Shown here one piece after another: positions 1-11,168 of a stretch of 64,000 nucleotides of DNA. Source of the DNA: Scheffersomyces stipitis CBS 6054. Lineage: Eukaryota; Ascomycota; Pichiomycetes; Serinales; Debaryomycetaceae. The number at the start of each line of letters is the position of its first letter. The first letter of the stretch is position 1. Below the pieces are notes generated by a model. It was not told where the DNA came from. It saw only the letters and a program-made list of their open reading frames with translations, and ran no database searches. The position numbers and the translations under genes are program-made. The stretch is taken from the NCBI RefSeq assembly GCF_000209165.1, contig NC_009047.1, positions 558,001-622,000 of the forward strand, read 5' to 3'.

Positions 1-2205
1 GCCTCCAATTTCATTACGGATAAGTTCTATTCCGTTGAGGCGGGTCTGATAAGGGGTTACTCCTATTCTCAGAGATAGGACCAGTGGAACTTCCTTATTT
101 GTAAATTTGCAGCCAGTACTGTACATAGTTATCTGATTTTTAGATTACAATTATAGTTTCAATTCTCTGAATTTCAACAGGTGGACGGATGGAAAACTTG
201 CCGAATTGTAACTTCTAGCAGACTTCTCAAGATTCAAGCTATCTTTCCTACGATATGCATCTAAATTATTAAGGAATTCCAAGCATCAGGAAAACTTTGA
301 GTACTTTAGGTCAGCAGCATTGCCCGTCATGGTGTTATGTATACTTTCATGTCGCACTCTTAAACATAAGATATAACTGCTGCACTGTTACCTAATTCGC
401 CTAAAGTTCATCATTTTCCAGAAAAAAAGCTGGGGTGACTAGGCGCGTGTTCACATGTTTCTATGATTTGTGTTTCTCCCGTTTATACTCAAAATCTCTT
501 GCAAGCTGGCGGACAACTTTTACTAAACCTGCAGTCCATGCCTTTGTTATCAAATTGAGATATTGTGATGCACTTGAATCCATTCTTTAGAACCTAGAAT
601 TTCAGCACTTCTTCTAGCACCTGGCATATACCGCACAAGAAAATCCCAGTACTTTGGCAGTATCAAACGTCATCATACTTGGGTACCTTCCCAACGAAAC
701 TAATGAGTATCACTTTGATAGATTTAGCAACTGGGTCGTTCACTCAACAATCCGCCACACAAGCTTCGAACTGTTTTGATGTAGGAAGCTGAAGACTTGC
801 ATTAAAACATCTGGGAGCGTGGGGTACTTCCAATTGGCCAAACTATTCAGAAAAAAGCAAAAAAATAAACATCCAAACGATTGAAACCATATCTGATCTG
901 GAAGTATATTTCAGGACCTCAATAATTACATGTTTATGACAAGATAAAAGATTCAAGAAGTGGTTGGGAGTGGCACAATTTCAGATGCCCAGCTATCATA
1001 GATTGTTCTCTGTTCCGGCATTTGGAAAATAAGAAGGGGTGTATTCGTTTGTTTTTCCATTATATCAATTAATTGAGCCTTAAACTGGCCTTATTAATGC
1101 AGAGTGCTTCATAATGTCGACAAATATTCAATATCCGAGGTGGATATACAATGGTAAACGTAAGAACTTTAAAATAGTTTACAATTGTTTGCTGCTTTAT
1201 TTTGCGCCAGCATTGGACTGGATTATGCTGTTTTGCAATGTTTTTCATTTTGAAGCTCTATAATCTGGACGTCGCTGATAACACCAAAGTTTACGTAAGT
1301 AGTTACAATGAGAATATTTTATTTGAGGGACAAAATAATGTTGGTGCGACATCCAGATTAGAGAGTGCCAAATGAGACTTAGCACATGACCAACAATCCA
1401 ACCATGAGATTTCAAGTTAGCCAAAAATTAGCCCTCGGAACAAAATATTGGGGTTAGCCATTATTTTGCTCAATGGCAATTAATCTTCTACTGCTCGGGC
1501 AGAGTAAGAGTCCGAGGAAAACAAGGCAAATTTTAAAAATGTTCCACCTTTTTTGTACTGAAATTTATAAATTTTCAAGCAATATTATCTAGCCATCATG
1601 CAAAATATATTTCTTCTTTCACTTCACATTTAATTGAGATACTGGCAAATTACTTTTTCTCCCGTACGATATTTATTCCGAGAATCATGAAAAATTCTGA
1701 AGTCTAACTTGCAATTGCATGTGAGTGATTGTAGTAAGCGAGTCTTTTACAGATATTTTTTACTTTTACGGAACCCACGCCCTGTCACGAAATATTGTTT
1801 TGGGGGATGTACATAAATAATACGACATGGATACGAAAGAACCAGATCGACGCTACCCCCGCTCTTTAGATAACTGATAATTCAGATATAATGAGAGTTT
1901 AGAATCTAGACCGCCTTTCCAAGCAATTATTGACACTTTACTTGGCTGAATGAACAGATGTTCGCTTTCTTCAATTGTGGATTGCGTAGATCAAGTTTGA
2001 ACTCGCATACTGTTGGAGGACTGAAAGAGTTCCCCTAACTAAACTAATACATATTTCAAGAGGCCAGCAAAGACTTCTGACTTGCACATACGTATGGCTT
2101 TTATGACTTTTAATACATTAGAGATATAGCGGCATATAAAGTTGCAGTTTATAGTTATGTTCACATTATATATTATTCGACTACTTCAACGTCAGATGTT
2201 AATAA
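1..2205. other. gene-free stretch
   Basis: I see no open frame of convincing length or composition on either strand in these 2.2 kb. The sequence is AT-rich with frequent stops in all frames. It may be promoter or terminator sequence of a gene left of the window, or decayed DNA. No tRNA-like A or B box and no LTR ends were recognised. Confidence 0.6.
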
Positions 2206-2694
2206 CTAGATTGTAGAAACTGGTTTGCGCAATAAGCAGACTTCTCCATTTGAATTTCTGTCACGGTACTCAATAATGGAAGGGTCTTGTCCCATGTTCC
2301 ATTTCTGGAGGCTAATTCCAAGCAACTTTCCAATTGCAAATAGATCAACTTTATGGGCCAAGTCGACCTTTCCGCTTGGAAGGATTCTGACTTGTTCCAA
2401 TGTTTTGAGATCTTTCTCAGGCAAACGAAGCTTAATGTTGAAACTTGGCAAATTTCTTGCGAAGTATAATTCTCTTCGTTCTTGTTCTCTTTCTTGATTG
2501 GTTTCATCTTTAATAATTGCGTACTTTCCATCTCTGGAGTAAACAATAGTTTCTCCATATTTAGGGTTTGGGTATTCTAAGGTATCTTCGAAGGAAAATT
2601 TCTGGCGCAGAAAGTATTTGCCTAAGAAGCTGTAGAATGTTTTGCCAATACAAATTTGTACACCGAAAAGTGTCAAGCAAAGTGAAGTGTACAT
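2206..2694 (-). CDS. hypothetical protein, 162 residues
   Basis: I do not recognise this gene. The frame starts with a true ATG and codes for 162 residues. The first 25 residues are mostly hydrophobic (MYTSLCLTLFGVQICIGKTF) and could be a signal peptide or membrane anchor. The rest is charged and soluble-looking, with an acidic and Gln/Arg-rich patch near residues 62 to 75 (QEREQERRE) and no low-complexity bias, which is what makes it look like a real protein rather than a chance frame. There are no neighbours within 2 kb on the left or 3 kb on the right. A pyrimidine-rich CAG lies about 40 bases upstream of the ATG, so a spliced upstream exon cannot be excluded, but I found no clear branch point or donor. 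No function is proposed. Confidence 0.45.
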   Translation of the reverse strand: MYTSLCLTLFGVQICIGKTFYSFLGKYFLRQKFSFEDTLEYPNPKYGETIVYSRDGKYAIIKDETNQEREQERRELYFARNLPSFNIKLRLPEKDLKTLEQVRILPSGKVDLAHKVDLFAIGKLLGISLQKWNMGQDPSIIEYRDRNSNGEVCLLRKPVSTI

Positions 2695-3735
2695 CTTATT
2701 TCAGTCTTAATTTGTGGTCTCAATGAACAGTGCTGCAAAACAAGAATTAGGTAAGAATTTATATGTTTCCATTGCAGCCTTTAGCAGGAGTCTTACACAT
2801 CCAATTAATGAAGTCTCGAATTACTGTGATGACTAATAGCACATAATAAATAGCACTAAACTACAACCTCTTAAAATCCATCCAACTCGTTAGATTTGTG
2901 TCTGCATAATCTTTATCTTTATTTTTTCGGTCCACATTAAAATAGAATTGTCTTGGAGCCGCGCGCATAAGTGAACTGCAACTGAGAAGAATTCTGAAAC
3001 CTATCACCACATCAGATTGAGGCTGTTTTGGGCCATGGTGCATATTCCAATTCTTTAGAGTTTGTCTGCCAATTTCATATTAGGACAAAATTGCCGACTT
3101 ATGTCGTCATTACCTTTTTGAAGTAGGCCAAAGTTTGGTCTAGACGACTTTAGTATTCAACAGCTTGTTAAGGAAAAAGCCTCTGGACGCATGAATCAGT
3201 TATTCACTAATACATAACTCATCTTTGTAAAAATTTGGAGTTTATTATTGTTGTAGGACTAAGAATATGCAATCGAAGCAGAGGAAATTCATTAAATGAG
3301 CTGTACATAAATATTCATGTTTTCTGAATTGTTTGGCATCACTAGCCATTTAGTTGTTAGATCTCTTTTTTCCAACAAATGAGCACAAGAGAATATTGAT
3401 TTCAGACATGAATTGTTGCTTACTATTTTTGGGCTTAGTCTCGTATGTTTTTGGTTTTGAAAGAAATCCATTTCCTTGTTTTCTATGGGCAGATACTTGT
3501 TAGAAACTACTTGGAGTATCGACAATTTCAAGTGTTGAACAGGAAATAGTCATTCACTAATATCAAGACTACTAAAATTGAATTGAACATAGAAATTCAA
3601 AAGTTCAATCGTATCCCAAAACAATACAATATTCAATTTGATTCGTCTCTCTTTAAACTAATCAAGTACTAGCTATGTTCAAAATACCAAGAATTTGAAA
3701 TTTTCTGGAGTTCTTTGTCGAAGCTGTCATTACAA

Positions 3736-3766
3736 AATTTATGAGTGACCACAATTTATGAGTGAC
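3736..3766. repeat. short direct repeat, 14-bp unit
   Basis: AATTTATGAGTGAC occurs at 3736-3749 and again at 3753-3766, separated by three bases. No function is evident. Confidence 0.8.
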
Positions 3767-3839
3767 ATCGTCTTTCATTTCCTTCTTTGTTTAGTTACTG
3801 CTTGTCAAAAATGCTTCTATTTACTTACTTTTTTCTAAC

Positions 3840-3867
3840 TTTTTTTTAACGAAATGGCATGTATTAC
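3840..3867 (-). repeat. T-tract plus 19-bp core, shared with 21.3 kb
   Basis: Eight T are followed by A and then ACGAAATGGCATGTATTAC. The same 19 bases, also preceded by a T-tract, occur at 21320-21338, where they are flanked by a clear target-site duplication. Read on the minus strand this is a short sequence ending in a poly-A tail, as left by LINE-type retrotransposition of an RNA 3' end. No clear target duplication remains at this copy, so it may be older. Confidence 0.55.
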
Positions 3868-5005
3868 TACTAAAGTCCTACCTATCTGCTACCAAGTATA
3901 TAAATCTTCTTCTTACCATACCGAAGGTTGGAGGAAATCCTAAGAAAAAAACCTCTGTTCTAACTAATTAGAAAAGAAGTGCTCTTATAACAAACCTGTT
4001 GGACTGTAACTAGCTGGGGTTTTAGCCATTAATTGGTAGTTTCTAAATGATTATTGACTTTATTGGTAATATGTTCATTTCTGTACATTGGCTTAGTTGA
4101 ATTTGTTTAGTTGACCTAAAACATCATTCAACCCTGCATGTTTGCCCCATTGCTAAATAATTTCTGGCTCAGGCCCTCGTCCTTTAGTCTTCTCAACAAG
4201 TAGTCAATCTCTGCCTTCTTGGGTGATAGTTCATAGTCATAAAGCACTTGCACTTAGTCGGTATTTCAAAGACCTTTTACCATTCACTTGCTTTTGCAGT
4301 TTGGCTTGCAGTAAACGTATTGTTAATTTAGACGATTTGTAAAAACTTACAAGAGCGGGGGAAGCTGTAACTGTTTATTTCATGTTCTTGAGTTTTGGAA
4401 GTTGAATCATATTGTCAAGTTCGTGATATCTTAGCAGTTAAACTTATTTTGTACCTTCTTCCTGGACTCCAGTCTCATTGACAAAAGTATTTAACTGTAT
4501 TATCTAAAACACAATTCAGTCGAGCATTTTTTCATTTGCCACATACTGTTTAATGATATTCATCAACCGAGATTTCTACACATTCCAGTTCTGAGTATGG
4601 AATTGCCAAAACTTGTCGTAGCACTCAAGGGTAAACACAGCCTTCCTTTATCTATCGAGAGTTTGTCAAATATGGCCGACTAGTTGTGTTCATCTATCTT
4701 ATCATAGGTCGCGTCATTAGAGAGATAACAGGAGAGTTGTGAGGCTCACTTTCTCTGGTGTATGAATGGCACTATTCCAGAAGCGGAAATGAATACTCAA
4801 GCCGTACATTCGAGTGGTTGATAATAGAACTCAAAATGTGAAGACGTGATTTACAATTTCTTCCCCATACAGTAAGAAACGCTAAAGGTGGAGTGAGGAA
4901 GCATCCCAACTATGCCTATAATATGCAGCTCGGATAACAAAAAAACCACACCAAATTGTGGACATCGGCTCATCAATCACCGACACCCGATCAGTATGTA
5001 ATTAT

Positions 5006-5015
5006 GGAGCCGTAC
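5006..5015 (-). promoter_or_regulatory. decamer GTACGGCTCC, upstream of OPT gene
   Basis: Exact copy, on the minus strand, of a decamer also found at 21369, 23004 and 28189. It lies about 0.83 kb upstream of the OPT gene at 5841. The inner CGGCTC resembles the amino-acid-response element bound by Stp1/Stp2 in yeast as I remember it. A near copy (CAAGCCGTAC) lies at 4798-4807. Confidence 0.4.
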
Positions 5016-5692
5016 AGAAGAAGCACAATTTCAAATTTTACGCTATCATACGCATTAAAAAGCTGATGCAGGTATACTCCACCTTATTGTACGTATCAAT
5101 AACTATTTCAGCAGACGAAACTAATCGTTCCAAAATACATCATCCGGGGCTTGGCCGAACAATAAAAAAAAAAGAAAATATGAAATTTTGAACTGCAACT
5201 TTCTGAAAAATTCCAGAGTAAGTAGGAAACCAGAACATCTTCAAAATGTTGCCCAAAAAAATGAAGTCTCATTACATAGTTTGGATGACTTCCCAGTAAC
5301 TTAAGCTCTGAACCGTTGATATTCTTTTGCATACCATCTTCCATTGCTTCAGCAGAGTGCTATAATTGAGCCACGACAACTGAAAATGGAACAAACTCCA
5401 ATATCTACTATCATTTATCATCTTTATGAAGAAATTCTAGATGTTTTCACAATTTTTGTGAATACATTTATATGTTTGAAACAACCAGCTGATTGAAATA
5501 GAACAAGCAACTTTGCATAATTATTGACTCTCAAGAAGGTTCCATATCAAAGTTAATAGTGGACGGGCGCGTAAGGCGCTCAACACAGAAAAAGAAAGCA
5601 AGGCTGCTACCTACGCAGACTTGCATGAAGGCTCCAACTGATATCAGTGCCTCAAGACAGGCGATCGGTTTGCAATAGTGGCATTGTGGAGA

Positions 5693-5782
5693 GATAAGAT
5701 TAGAAAGCGGTCCAGTGCCACACGATAGAATGCTTGCATTATTCTTGAGTGTGAAATTTATACCATTTTTCGGTTTATAAAG
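5693..5782 (+). promoter_or_regulatory. probable core promoter of the OPT gene
   Basis: A GATAAG site (5693-5698), the binding sequence of GATA factors in nitrogen catabolite control, is followed by TATAAAG (5776-5782), about 60 bases before the ATG at 5841. The two OPT1-type genes carry the same pair of elements, which fits nitrogen-regulated peptide uptake. Confidence 0.5.
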
Positions 5783-5840
5783 TGCTGAACTTCCTCTCAG
5801 ATATATTTGGGATAACATAAGAGTAGTTTCATCTGCAAGA

Positions 5841-8576
5841 ATGAGTACAGAAGAAAAGAATACTACAGATAAAAAGGAAAAACTTGACAATATCACCAGC
5901 ATTCGAAGTGTCGGAAGTTATTTGCAACTTGAGGATCATGAAATTGATTTGAAAGCCGTGACTTCGAATCCAATTTCACTTGGCGAAGTTGGTGCCTCGC
6001 TTACAGATGATCAGAAATTGCTTATTTTGAGGAGAGTCCATCTTGATAAGTTAACTTCATTTGAAGAATTGCCTCCCCAAGCTGCTTTCTATATACAAAA
6101 GGTTGAACACTTGACCACCACTGAAGCCCTCACAATCTTGAACCAAGCAGTGATTGATCTTGATGCAGATGCTAATTTCCCAACCAAGGACTACAATTTG
6201 TTGACAAGCTTGGTGCAGAGTTCCGAATCGAAACAATTTAATGCCAAAGAAAAGTTGGCGTCTGCCTTGGATGGAAGCTCATCAGAACAATCATTAGAAA
6301 AGGATTATGATACCCATTCAATAGTTGATTGGGACTTGCAAGTTAGATTGGAAGCTGTTTTGATTGCTTACCACTCCCCATACCCTCAAGTGAGAGCAGT
6401 CACTGATCCGTATGATGACCCAACCATTCCTGTTGAAACCATTAGAGTTTATATTCTCGGCATAATTTGGACTGCCATTGGAGCTGTTATCAATCAATTC
6501 TTTTCAGACAGATTGCCAAGTATATCTTTAGATCCTGCAGTTGTTCAAGTGTTTCTCTATCCTTGCGGTATCCTATTGGAATATATCTTACCAAAGAAGA
6601 AGATCAAGATTTGGAGGTATACAATTGATCTCAACCCTGGACCATGGAACTACAAAGAGCAGATGTTAGCGACTGTATTCTATTCCGTATCCTGTCCTAT
6701 TGGTACGAGTTACGTTTCTTCCAACATTACTGTTCAAAAGATGGAAATGTTCTACAACAATAAATGGGTTGATTTTGGATATCAAGTTTTGTTGATATTA
6801 TCGAATAACTTTTTGGGGTTTGGATTCGCGGGTATCTTTAGAAGATTTGCTGTGTACCCCCCCGAAGCCATCTGGCCCAGTGTGTTGCCAACTCTTGCTC
6901 TAAATAGAGCATTGATGGTCCCTGAAAAAAAAGAAATCATTAACGGATGGAGAATATCTAAATATAATTTCTTTTTCATTACATTTGCTGCCAGTTTTGT
7001 TTACTTCTGGATTCCTACCTATCTTTTCGCTGCTTTGTCAACTTTCAATTGGATGACTTGGATCAAACCTTATAATTTCAACTTGGCCGCCATAACTGGA
7101 ACTAATTTTGGATTGGGATTGAATCCAATCCCTACTTTTGACTGGAATGTGATTAATACTAATTCACCTTTGGTTCTTCCATTTTTCACCCAAATTAACA
7201 ACTATATCGGAGTCTTGATTGGCTTTATTGCGATTGTAGGTGTCTACTGGTCCAACTACAAATGGACAGGCTTCCTACCAATCAATTCAAATGCTGTTTT
7301 CACTAATACTGGTGAACCGTATGCTGTCACAGAAGTAGTGGACGGAAATAGTTTGCTTGATAATGAGAAGTACCAACAATACAGTCCACCATTTTATACT
7401 GCTGGAAACTTAGTGGTTTATGGTGCCTTCTTTGCTATCTACCCGTTTTCAATTGTCTATGAAATTGGGAGTAGATACAAACAGACATGGAAAGCACTCA
7501 AGAGTGTTTACAGTAGTGTTAGAGATTTCAAGAGAGGCGCATACGAAGGATTTGATGATCCTCACTCTAAGATGATGACTGCTTATAAGGAGGTTCCCGA
7601 TTGGCCCTTCTTTGTGGTCTTGGTAATATCTCTCGTTTTAGCAATCATCTGTGTAAAGATTTATCCTGCTGAAACTCCTGTCTGGGGGTTGTTCTTTGCT
7701 TTGGGAATCAACTTTGTCTTTTTGATTCCAATCACTGCCATCTACTCCAGAACTGGTATCGGGTTCGGTCTTAATGTCTTAGTTGAATTGATCGTTGGGT
7801 ATGCTATTCCTGGGAATGGTCTTGCGTTGAACTTCATCAAGGCATTTGGTTACAATATTGATGGTCAAGCTCAAACCTATATTACTGATCAGAAGATGGC
7901 CCACTATGCAAAAATTCCTCCTAGAGCACTTTTTAGAGTTCAGATTCTTGGAGTTTTCATCGCGTCCTTTGTTCAACTTGGTATCTTGAATTTTGTTCTT
8001 ACTAATATTGATAATTATTGTGATCCTCACAATAAGCAAAAGTTTACTTGTGCAGGGTCTAGGACTTTTTACAGCGCTTCTATTCTTTGGGGTGTTATTG
8101 GTCCGAAGAAGGTGTTCAATGGTCTTTACCCTATCTTACAATACTGCTTCTTAATTGGATTCTTAATTGCAATCCCAGCTGTCGTATTTAAGTTTTATGC
8201 TCCAAGAAAGTACACTAAGTCTTTCGAACCTTCAGTTGTAATTTTAGGAGTTATGAGCTTTGCTCCTACCAACCTCACATATTATACCGGAGGCTTATAT
8301 GCATCTATTGCTTTTATGTACTATGTGAAGACTAGATATGAGGCATGGTGGCAGAAGTACAACTACCTCTTGTCTGCTGCTTTGACGGCTGGTGTTGCTT
8401 TTTCCGCTATCATCATTTTCTTTGCTGTGCAATACCATGATAAGAGTATTAACTGGTGGGGTAACATTGTTCCTTACGAGGGGATCGATGGTGGCTACGG
8501 ACAGCAATCCAGGTTAAACGTTACAGAGCTAGCACCAGATGGATATTTTGGTCCAAGAATTGGAAATTTCCCTTGA
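5841..8576 (+). CDS. oligopeptide transporter, OPT2-type (OPT family)
   Basis: Proton-coupled importer of small peptides (in the OPT family typically tetra- and pentapeptides or glutathione) at the plasma membrane or, for some OPT2-type proteins, internal membranes. The 911-residue product has a cytoplasmic N-terminus of about 180 residues with the LILRR...EELPP segment typical of yeast OPT2-type proteins. The OPT core follows: SPYPQVRAVTDPYDDPTIP near residue 179, the NPG signature (LNPGPW) near 265, many hydrophobic segments, and the KIPPR signature near 690. Length is close to yeast OPT2 (about 880). The start is a clear ATG with TATA and GATA sites just upstream. It differs clearly from the two 782-residue OPT genes downstream, which have short N-termini, so this is a separate subfamily and not part of their recent duplication. 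Substrate cannot be read from sequence. Confidence 0.92.
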   Translation: MSTEEKNTTDKKEKLDNITSIRSVGSYLQLEDHEIDLKAVTSNPISLGEVGASLTDDQKLLILRRVHLDKLTSFEELPPQAAFYIQKVEHLTTTEALTILNQAVIDLDADANFPTKDYNLLTSLVQSSESKQFNAKEKLASALDGSSSEQSLEKDYDTHSIVDWDLQVRLEAVLIAYHSPYPQVRAVTDPYDDPTIPVETIRVYILGIIWTAIGAVINQFFSDRLPSISLDPAVVQVFLYPCGILLEYILPKKKIKIWRYTIDLNPGPWNYKEQMLATVFYSVSCPIGTSYVSSNITVQKMEMFYNNKWVDFGYQVLLILSNNFLGFGFAGIFRRFAVYPPEAIWPSVLPTLALNRALMVPEKKEIINGWRISKYNFFFITFAASFVYFWIPTYLFAALSTFNWMTWIKPYNFNLAAITGTNFGLGLNPIPTFDWNVINTNSPLVLPFFTQINNYIGVLIGFIAIVGVYWSNYKWTGFLPINSNAVFTNTGEPYAVTEVVDGNSLLDNEKYQQYSPPFYTAGNLVVYGAFFAIYPFSIVYEIGSRYKQTWKALKSVYSSVRDFKRGAYEGFDDPHSKMMTAYKEVPDWPFFVVLVISLVLAIICVKIYPAETPVWGLFFALGINFVFLIPITAIYSRTGIGFGLNVLVELIVGYAIPGNGLALNFIKAFGYNIDGQAQTYITDQKMAHYAKIPPRALFRVQILGVFIASFVQLGILNFVLTNIDNYCDPHNKQKFTCAGSRTFYSASILWGVIGPKKVFNGLYPILQYCFLIGFLIAIPAVVFKFYAPRKYTKSFEPSVVILGVMSFAPTNLTYYTGGLYASIAFMYYVKTRYEAWWQKYNYLLSAALTAGVAFSAIIIFFAVQYHDKSINWWGNIVPYEGIDGGYGQQSRLNVTELAPDGYFGPRIGNFP

Positions 8577-9678
8577 ATTCGAGTGATTAATTGTTACAGG
8601 TCTTGTTTTTGCAAAGCTGATTATCAAAACCTTGACATCTCACACATGAATTCTGCCCTGTCAGATCTTCAGGAACAGTTGGAAAAGTCATTCCTTTAAA
8701 AGAGTCCAGCTTAGAAGCATGGTTGCAATAGACAAATTTGTCTGGTATTTTGGTATCTGGTTTTGGGTATCTTTCACTGTTAGTTGTACGACAAGATTAT
8801 GTACAGATTGCAATGAATTTAGTCGTACTAGAGAAATTTTATTAAATGTTGCTTCTGATACTCCGGATACATAAAGAGTGGTTCCATTGACTTTCTTGAT
8901 GTCTGAGCCGAACGCAGCTCAGGAATCTATTCTCATGCAAATTATTGCTTTCGTCAATTTATTTTTCTTAACTTAGATGCTATTGTGCAACTTTCGCCTC
9001 TAATATTTATACGTGCTTCTTTATTTAAGGTATTTAGAAATAGAATGATTTTTATCTAAGTTTTCCAAAAGTCAATAAAAAAATACCGTAACATACAATT
9101 GATGCTGACTTAGTTGGAATTGAATATTTGCCAATATAAGTGATAGAACTGAACTCGGGACAGACAGTATCAGTTAATTTATGCTAATATGCTAATTAAC
9201 GCAAAGACATCTTCAGTGATTAATACGAAATACAAATCCCTTTACTCCAATAAATACAGAAAGAAAACTGTTAGCCTTTACATGGAGCGACGCTAATGAT
9301 CTGCTTGAGATTTTATTTAATTTATTAATTCTAATTGAGACAATTCAATTGCTATGTCCAATGAGTACTTTCTTATCAATTAATTAGCCTGAATAGAGTG
9401 CAATGCAGCGAGCTCAAGAGTTGTCGTGCCGAACCACTCAATAATACTTTATAGTAAAAATCCATTTTTATGCAATGCACTGTAGTTAGATGATAAGAGT
9501 ATGAAAAATCCAATGAACTAAATACAATGAACTTACGTGCTGTTCATCTATATACATTTTTTATACAACTCTACCATGATACTCCTTCACTACTTCAACA
9601 GAATTGCTATTATACTTATATTACATTAAATGCAACTATAGAGATCAAAGATCACAGTGCTCCAGCCAAAGCTAGCAC
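8577..9678. other. intergenic, convergent OPT and RPS4
   Basis: About 1.1 kb between the 3' ends of the OPT gene and RPS4. AT-rich; nothing recognised beyond presumed 3' ends. Longer than the usual convergent gap in this window (130 to 220 bases). Confidence 0.6.
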
Positions 9679-10467
9679 TTACAATCCTTGTTGGGCTCTT
9701 CTTCTGTCTCTTTCTTCAGAAATTGACAACTTGATACCCTTACCCTTTGGCAAGGAAACCCATGGCTTACCGGCTTCGGTACCGATGACGAAGACGTTGG
9801 CCAATCTGGTGACGAAAGTGTTGTCAAGAGAGTCCTTGATGTGGACCAAGTCGAAACCACCTTCGTGCTTTTCTCTGTGCACAATGACACCAACTCTACC
9901 CAAGTTACGACCACCGGTAACCATAACCAATCTACCAGTGTCGAACTTGATGAAGTCAGTGATCTTACCGGTAGCCAAGTCGATCTTGACGGTGTCGTTG
10001 GCTCTGATCAATGGGTCTGGGTATCTGAGAGTTCTACCGTCGTGGGTGACAACGTATGGAACACCTCTCTTACCTAATTGGACCTTCTTGACCTTACCCA
10101 ACTTGTAGGAAGCTTCTTCAGCGGTGATTCTGTGGACAGCGAATCTACCCTTGACATCATAGATCAATCTGAAGTGTTCGTTGGTAGCTTCCAAGGAGAT
10201 AACATCCATGAAACCAGCTGGGAAAGTAGAGTCAGTTCTGACCTTACCGTCAACCTTGACATGTTGTTGCATCAAGATAGCCTTGACTTCTCTACCGTTC
10301 AAAGCGTACTTAAGTCTGTTTCTCAAGAAGACAACCAAAGGCAAGGATTCTCTCAACTTGTGTGGACCAGCCGATGGTCTTGGAGCGTAAGTTCCGGACA
10401 ATTTGTCCAACATCCAGTGGGATGGAGCGGCTAATCTCTTCAAGTGCTTCTTTGGTCCTCTACCCAT
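9679..10467 (-). CDS. RPS4: 40S ribosomal protein S4 (eS4)
   Basis: Component of the small ribosomal subunit. The 262-residue protein starts [15 protein letters not shown] and ends [10 protein letters not shown], nearly collinear with yeast Rps4 (261 residues) throughout, including the [20 protein letters not shown] and TGGRNLGR segments. The coding region is one uninterrupted frame from an ATG, whereas the yeast genes carry an intron near the start as I recall; an intron in the 5' leader cannot be excluded here. The promoter side carries Tbf1-like and Cbf1-like sites (separate entry). The frames on the opposite strand are shadows caused by its strong codon bias. Confidence 0.97.
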   Translation of the reverse strand: MGRGPKKHLKRLAAPSHWMLDKLSGTYAPRPSAGPHKLRESLPLVVFLRNRLKYALNGREVKAILMQQHVKVDGKVRTDSTFPAGFMDVISLEATNEHFRLIYDVKGRFAVHRITAEEASYKLGKVKKVQLGKRGVPYVVTHDGRTLRYPDPLIRANDTVKIDLATGKITDFIKFDTGRLVMVTGGRNLGRVGVIVHREKHEGGFDLVHIKDSLDNTFVTRLANVFVIGTEAGKPWVSLPKGKGIKLSISEERDRRRAQQGL

Positions 10468-10601
10468 TTTGTCGTGATACTATGGTACTGATGAAGTATA
10501 ATGAATTGAAATTTGAAAAATTAATGGTAGATTTTTTTCACTACTTAGTGCGACCATGAGAGTTGTGATGAGAAAGTGTGCATATTATGATACTTAGGTC
10601 T

Positions 10602-10630
10602 AAGCCCTAGAAGTAGCATTTAGCACGTGA
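10602..10630 (-). promoter_or_regulatory. paired Tbf1-like and Cbf1-like sites of RPS4
   Basis: Read toward RPS4, an E-box TCACGTG (10624-10630) lies 14 bases before CTAGGGCTT (10602-10610), about 135 to 165 bases upstream of the ATG. In Candida albicans, ribosomal protein genes are controlled by Tbf1 (TTAGGG-type sites) together with Cbf1 (CACGTG), in place of the Rap1 sites of Saccharomyces. The pair supports a CTG-clade origin. Confidence 0.6.
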
Positions 10631-10976
10631 TTGAATATAATAACGGCCCAATCGTATTTCTGAATATGGAATTTATATGGTGTAGACTTATAGAAATAGT
10701 CCATATCACCTATCATGGTATTAGTACAATGAAATAATATAGTAAATAACTTCGTTGACATACAGTAACTTCCTTCTGATAGTATAACCATATTGATTGT
10801 CGTAGAGCATAGTACTCACAACTGAGTGCTTCAATAAATTAAGAATATTGTAGAGAATAACGAAAAGTATGAAGTATTGTAATCCTCTCAATTCGGTTGA
10901 GTACAAGAATACTACTACACTGTTCAAGAATACAGAGAGGAAGCCCATAAGAAAACAGCTTAGTACAATACGCAGC

Positions 10977-11006
10977 CATACTCTTTGCATCCATACTCTT
11001 TGCATC
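10977..11006. repeat. perfect tandem duplication, 15-bp unit
   Basis: CATACTCTTTGCATC is present twice head to tail. It keeps frame in either overlapping minus-strand frame. Looks like a recent replication-slippage event. Confidence 0.85.
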
Positions 11007-11168
11007 CTTATATATGACTTCAATGTCTTCTAGTTGTTTCGATATCTTATTCGACCACCCACTGATATCGTTCATTTCTCTTCCTTACGTCTTTGATGTC
11101 TATTTTATGTCTCATTGTATATTAACGTACCTGTACTGTCCAATGCCCACATTTATGCTTTAAATACT

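Larger units (their letters stand above)
2695..5840. other. gene-poor stretch before the first OPT gene
   Basis: Over 3 kb with only short frames (under 80 codons), which I judge spurious; several begin with non-ATG codons. It holds a short tandem repeat, a T-tract element shared with the region near 21.3 kb, one exact copy of the recurring decamer, and at its right end the promoter of the OPT gene. All are listed separately. Confidence 0.6.
10468..11168. other. intergenic, RPS4 promoter and GYP5 3' end
   Basis: Besides the RPS4 promoter this 0.7-kb gap contains two overlapping minus-strand frames (about 10721-11023 and 10839-11075). One starts with ATG and is soluble-looking; the other lacks an ATG and is hydrophobic. 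They could be a small membrane-protein gene broken by a frameshift, but neither alone is convincing. Confidence 0.4.
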
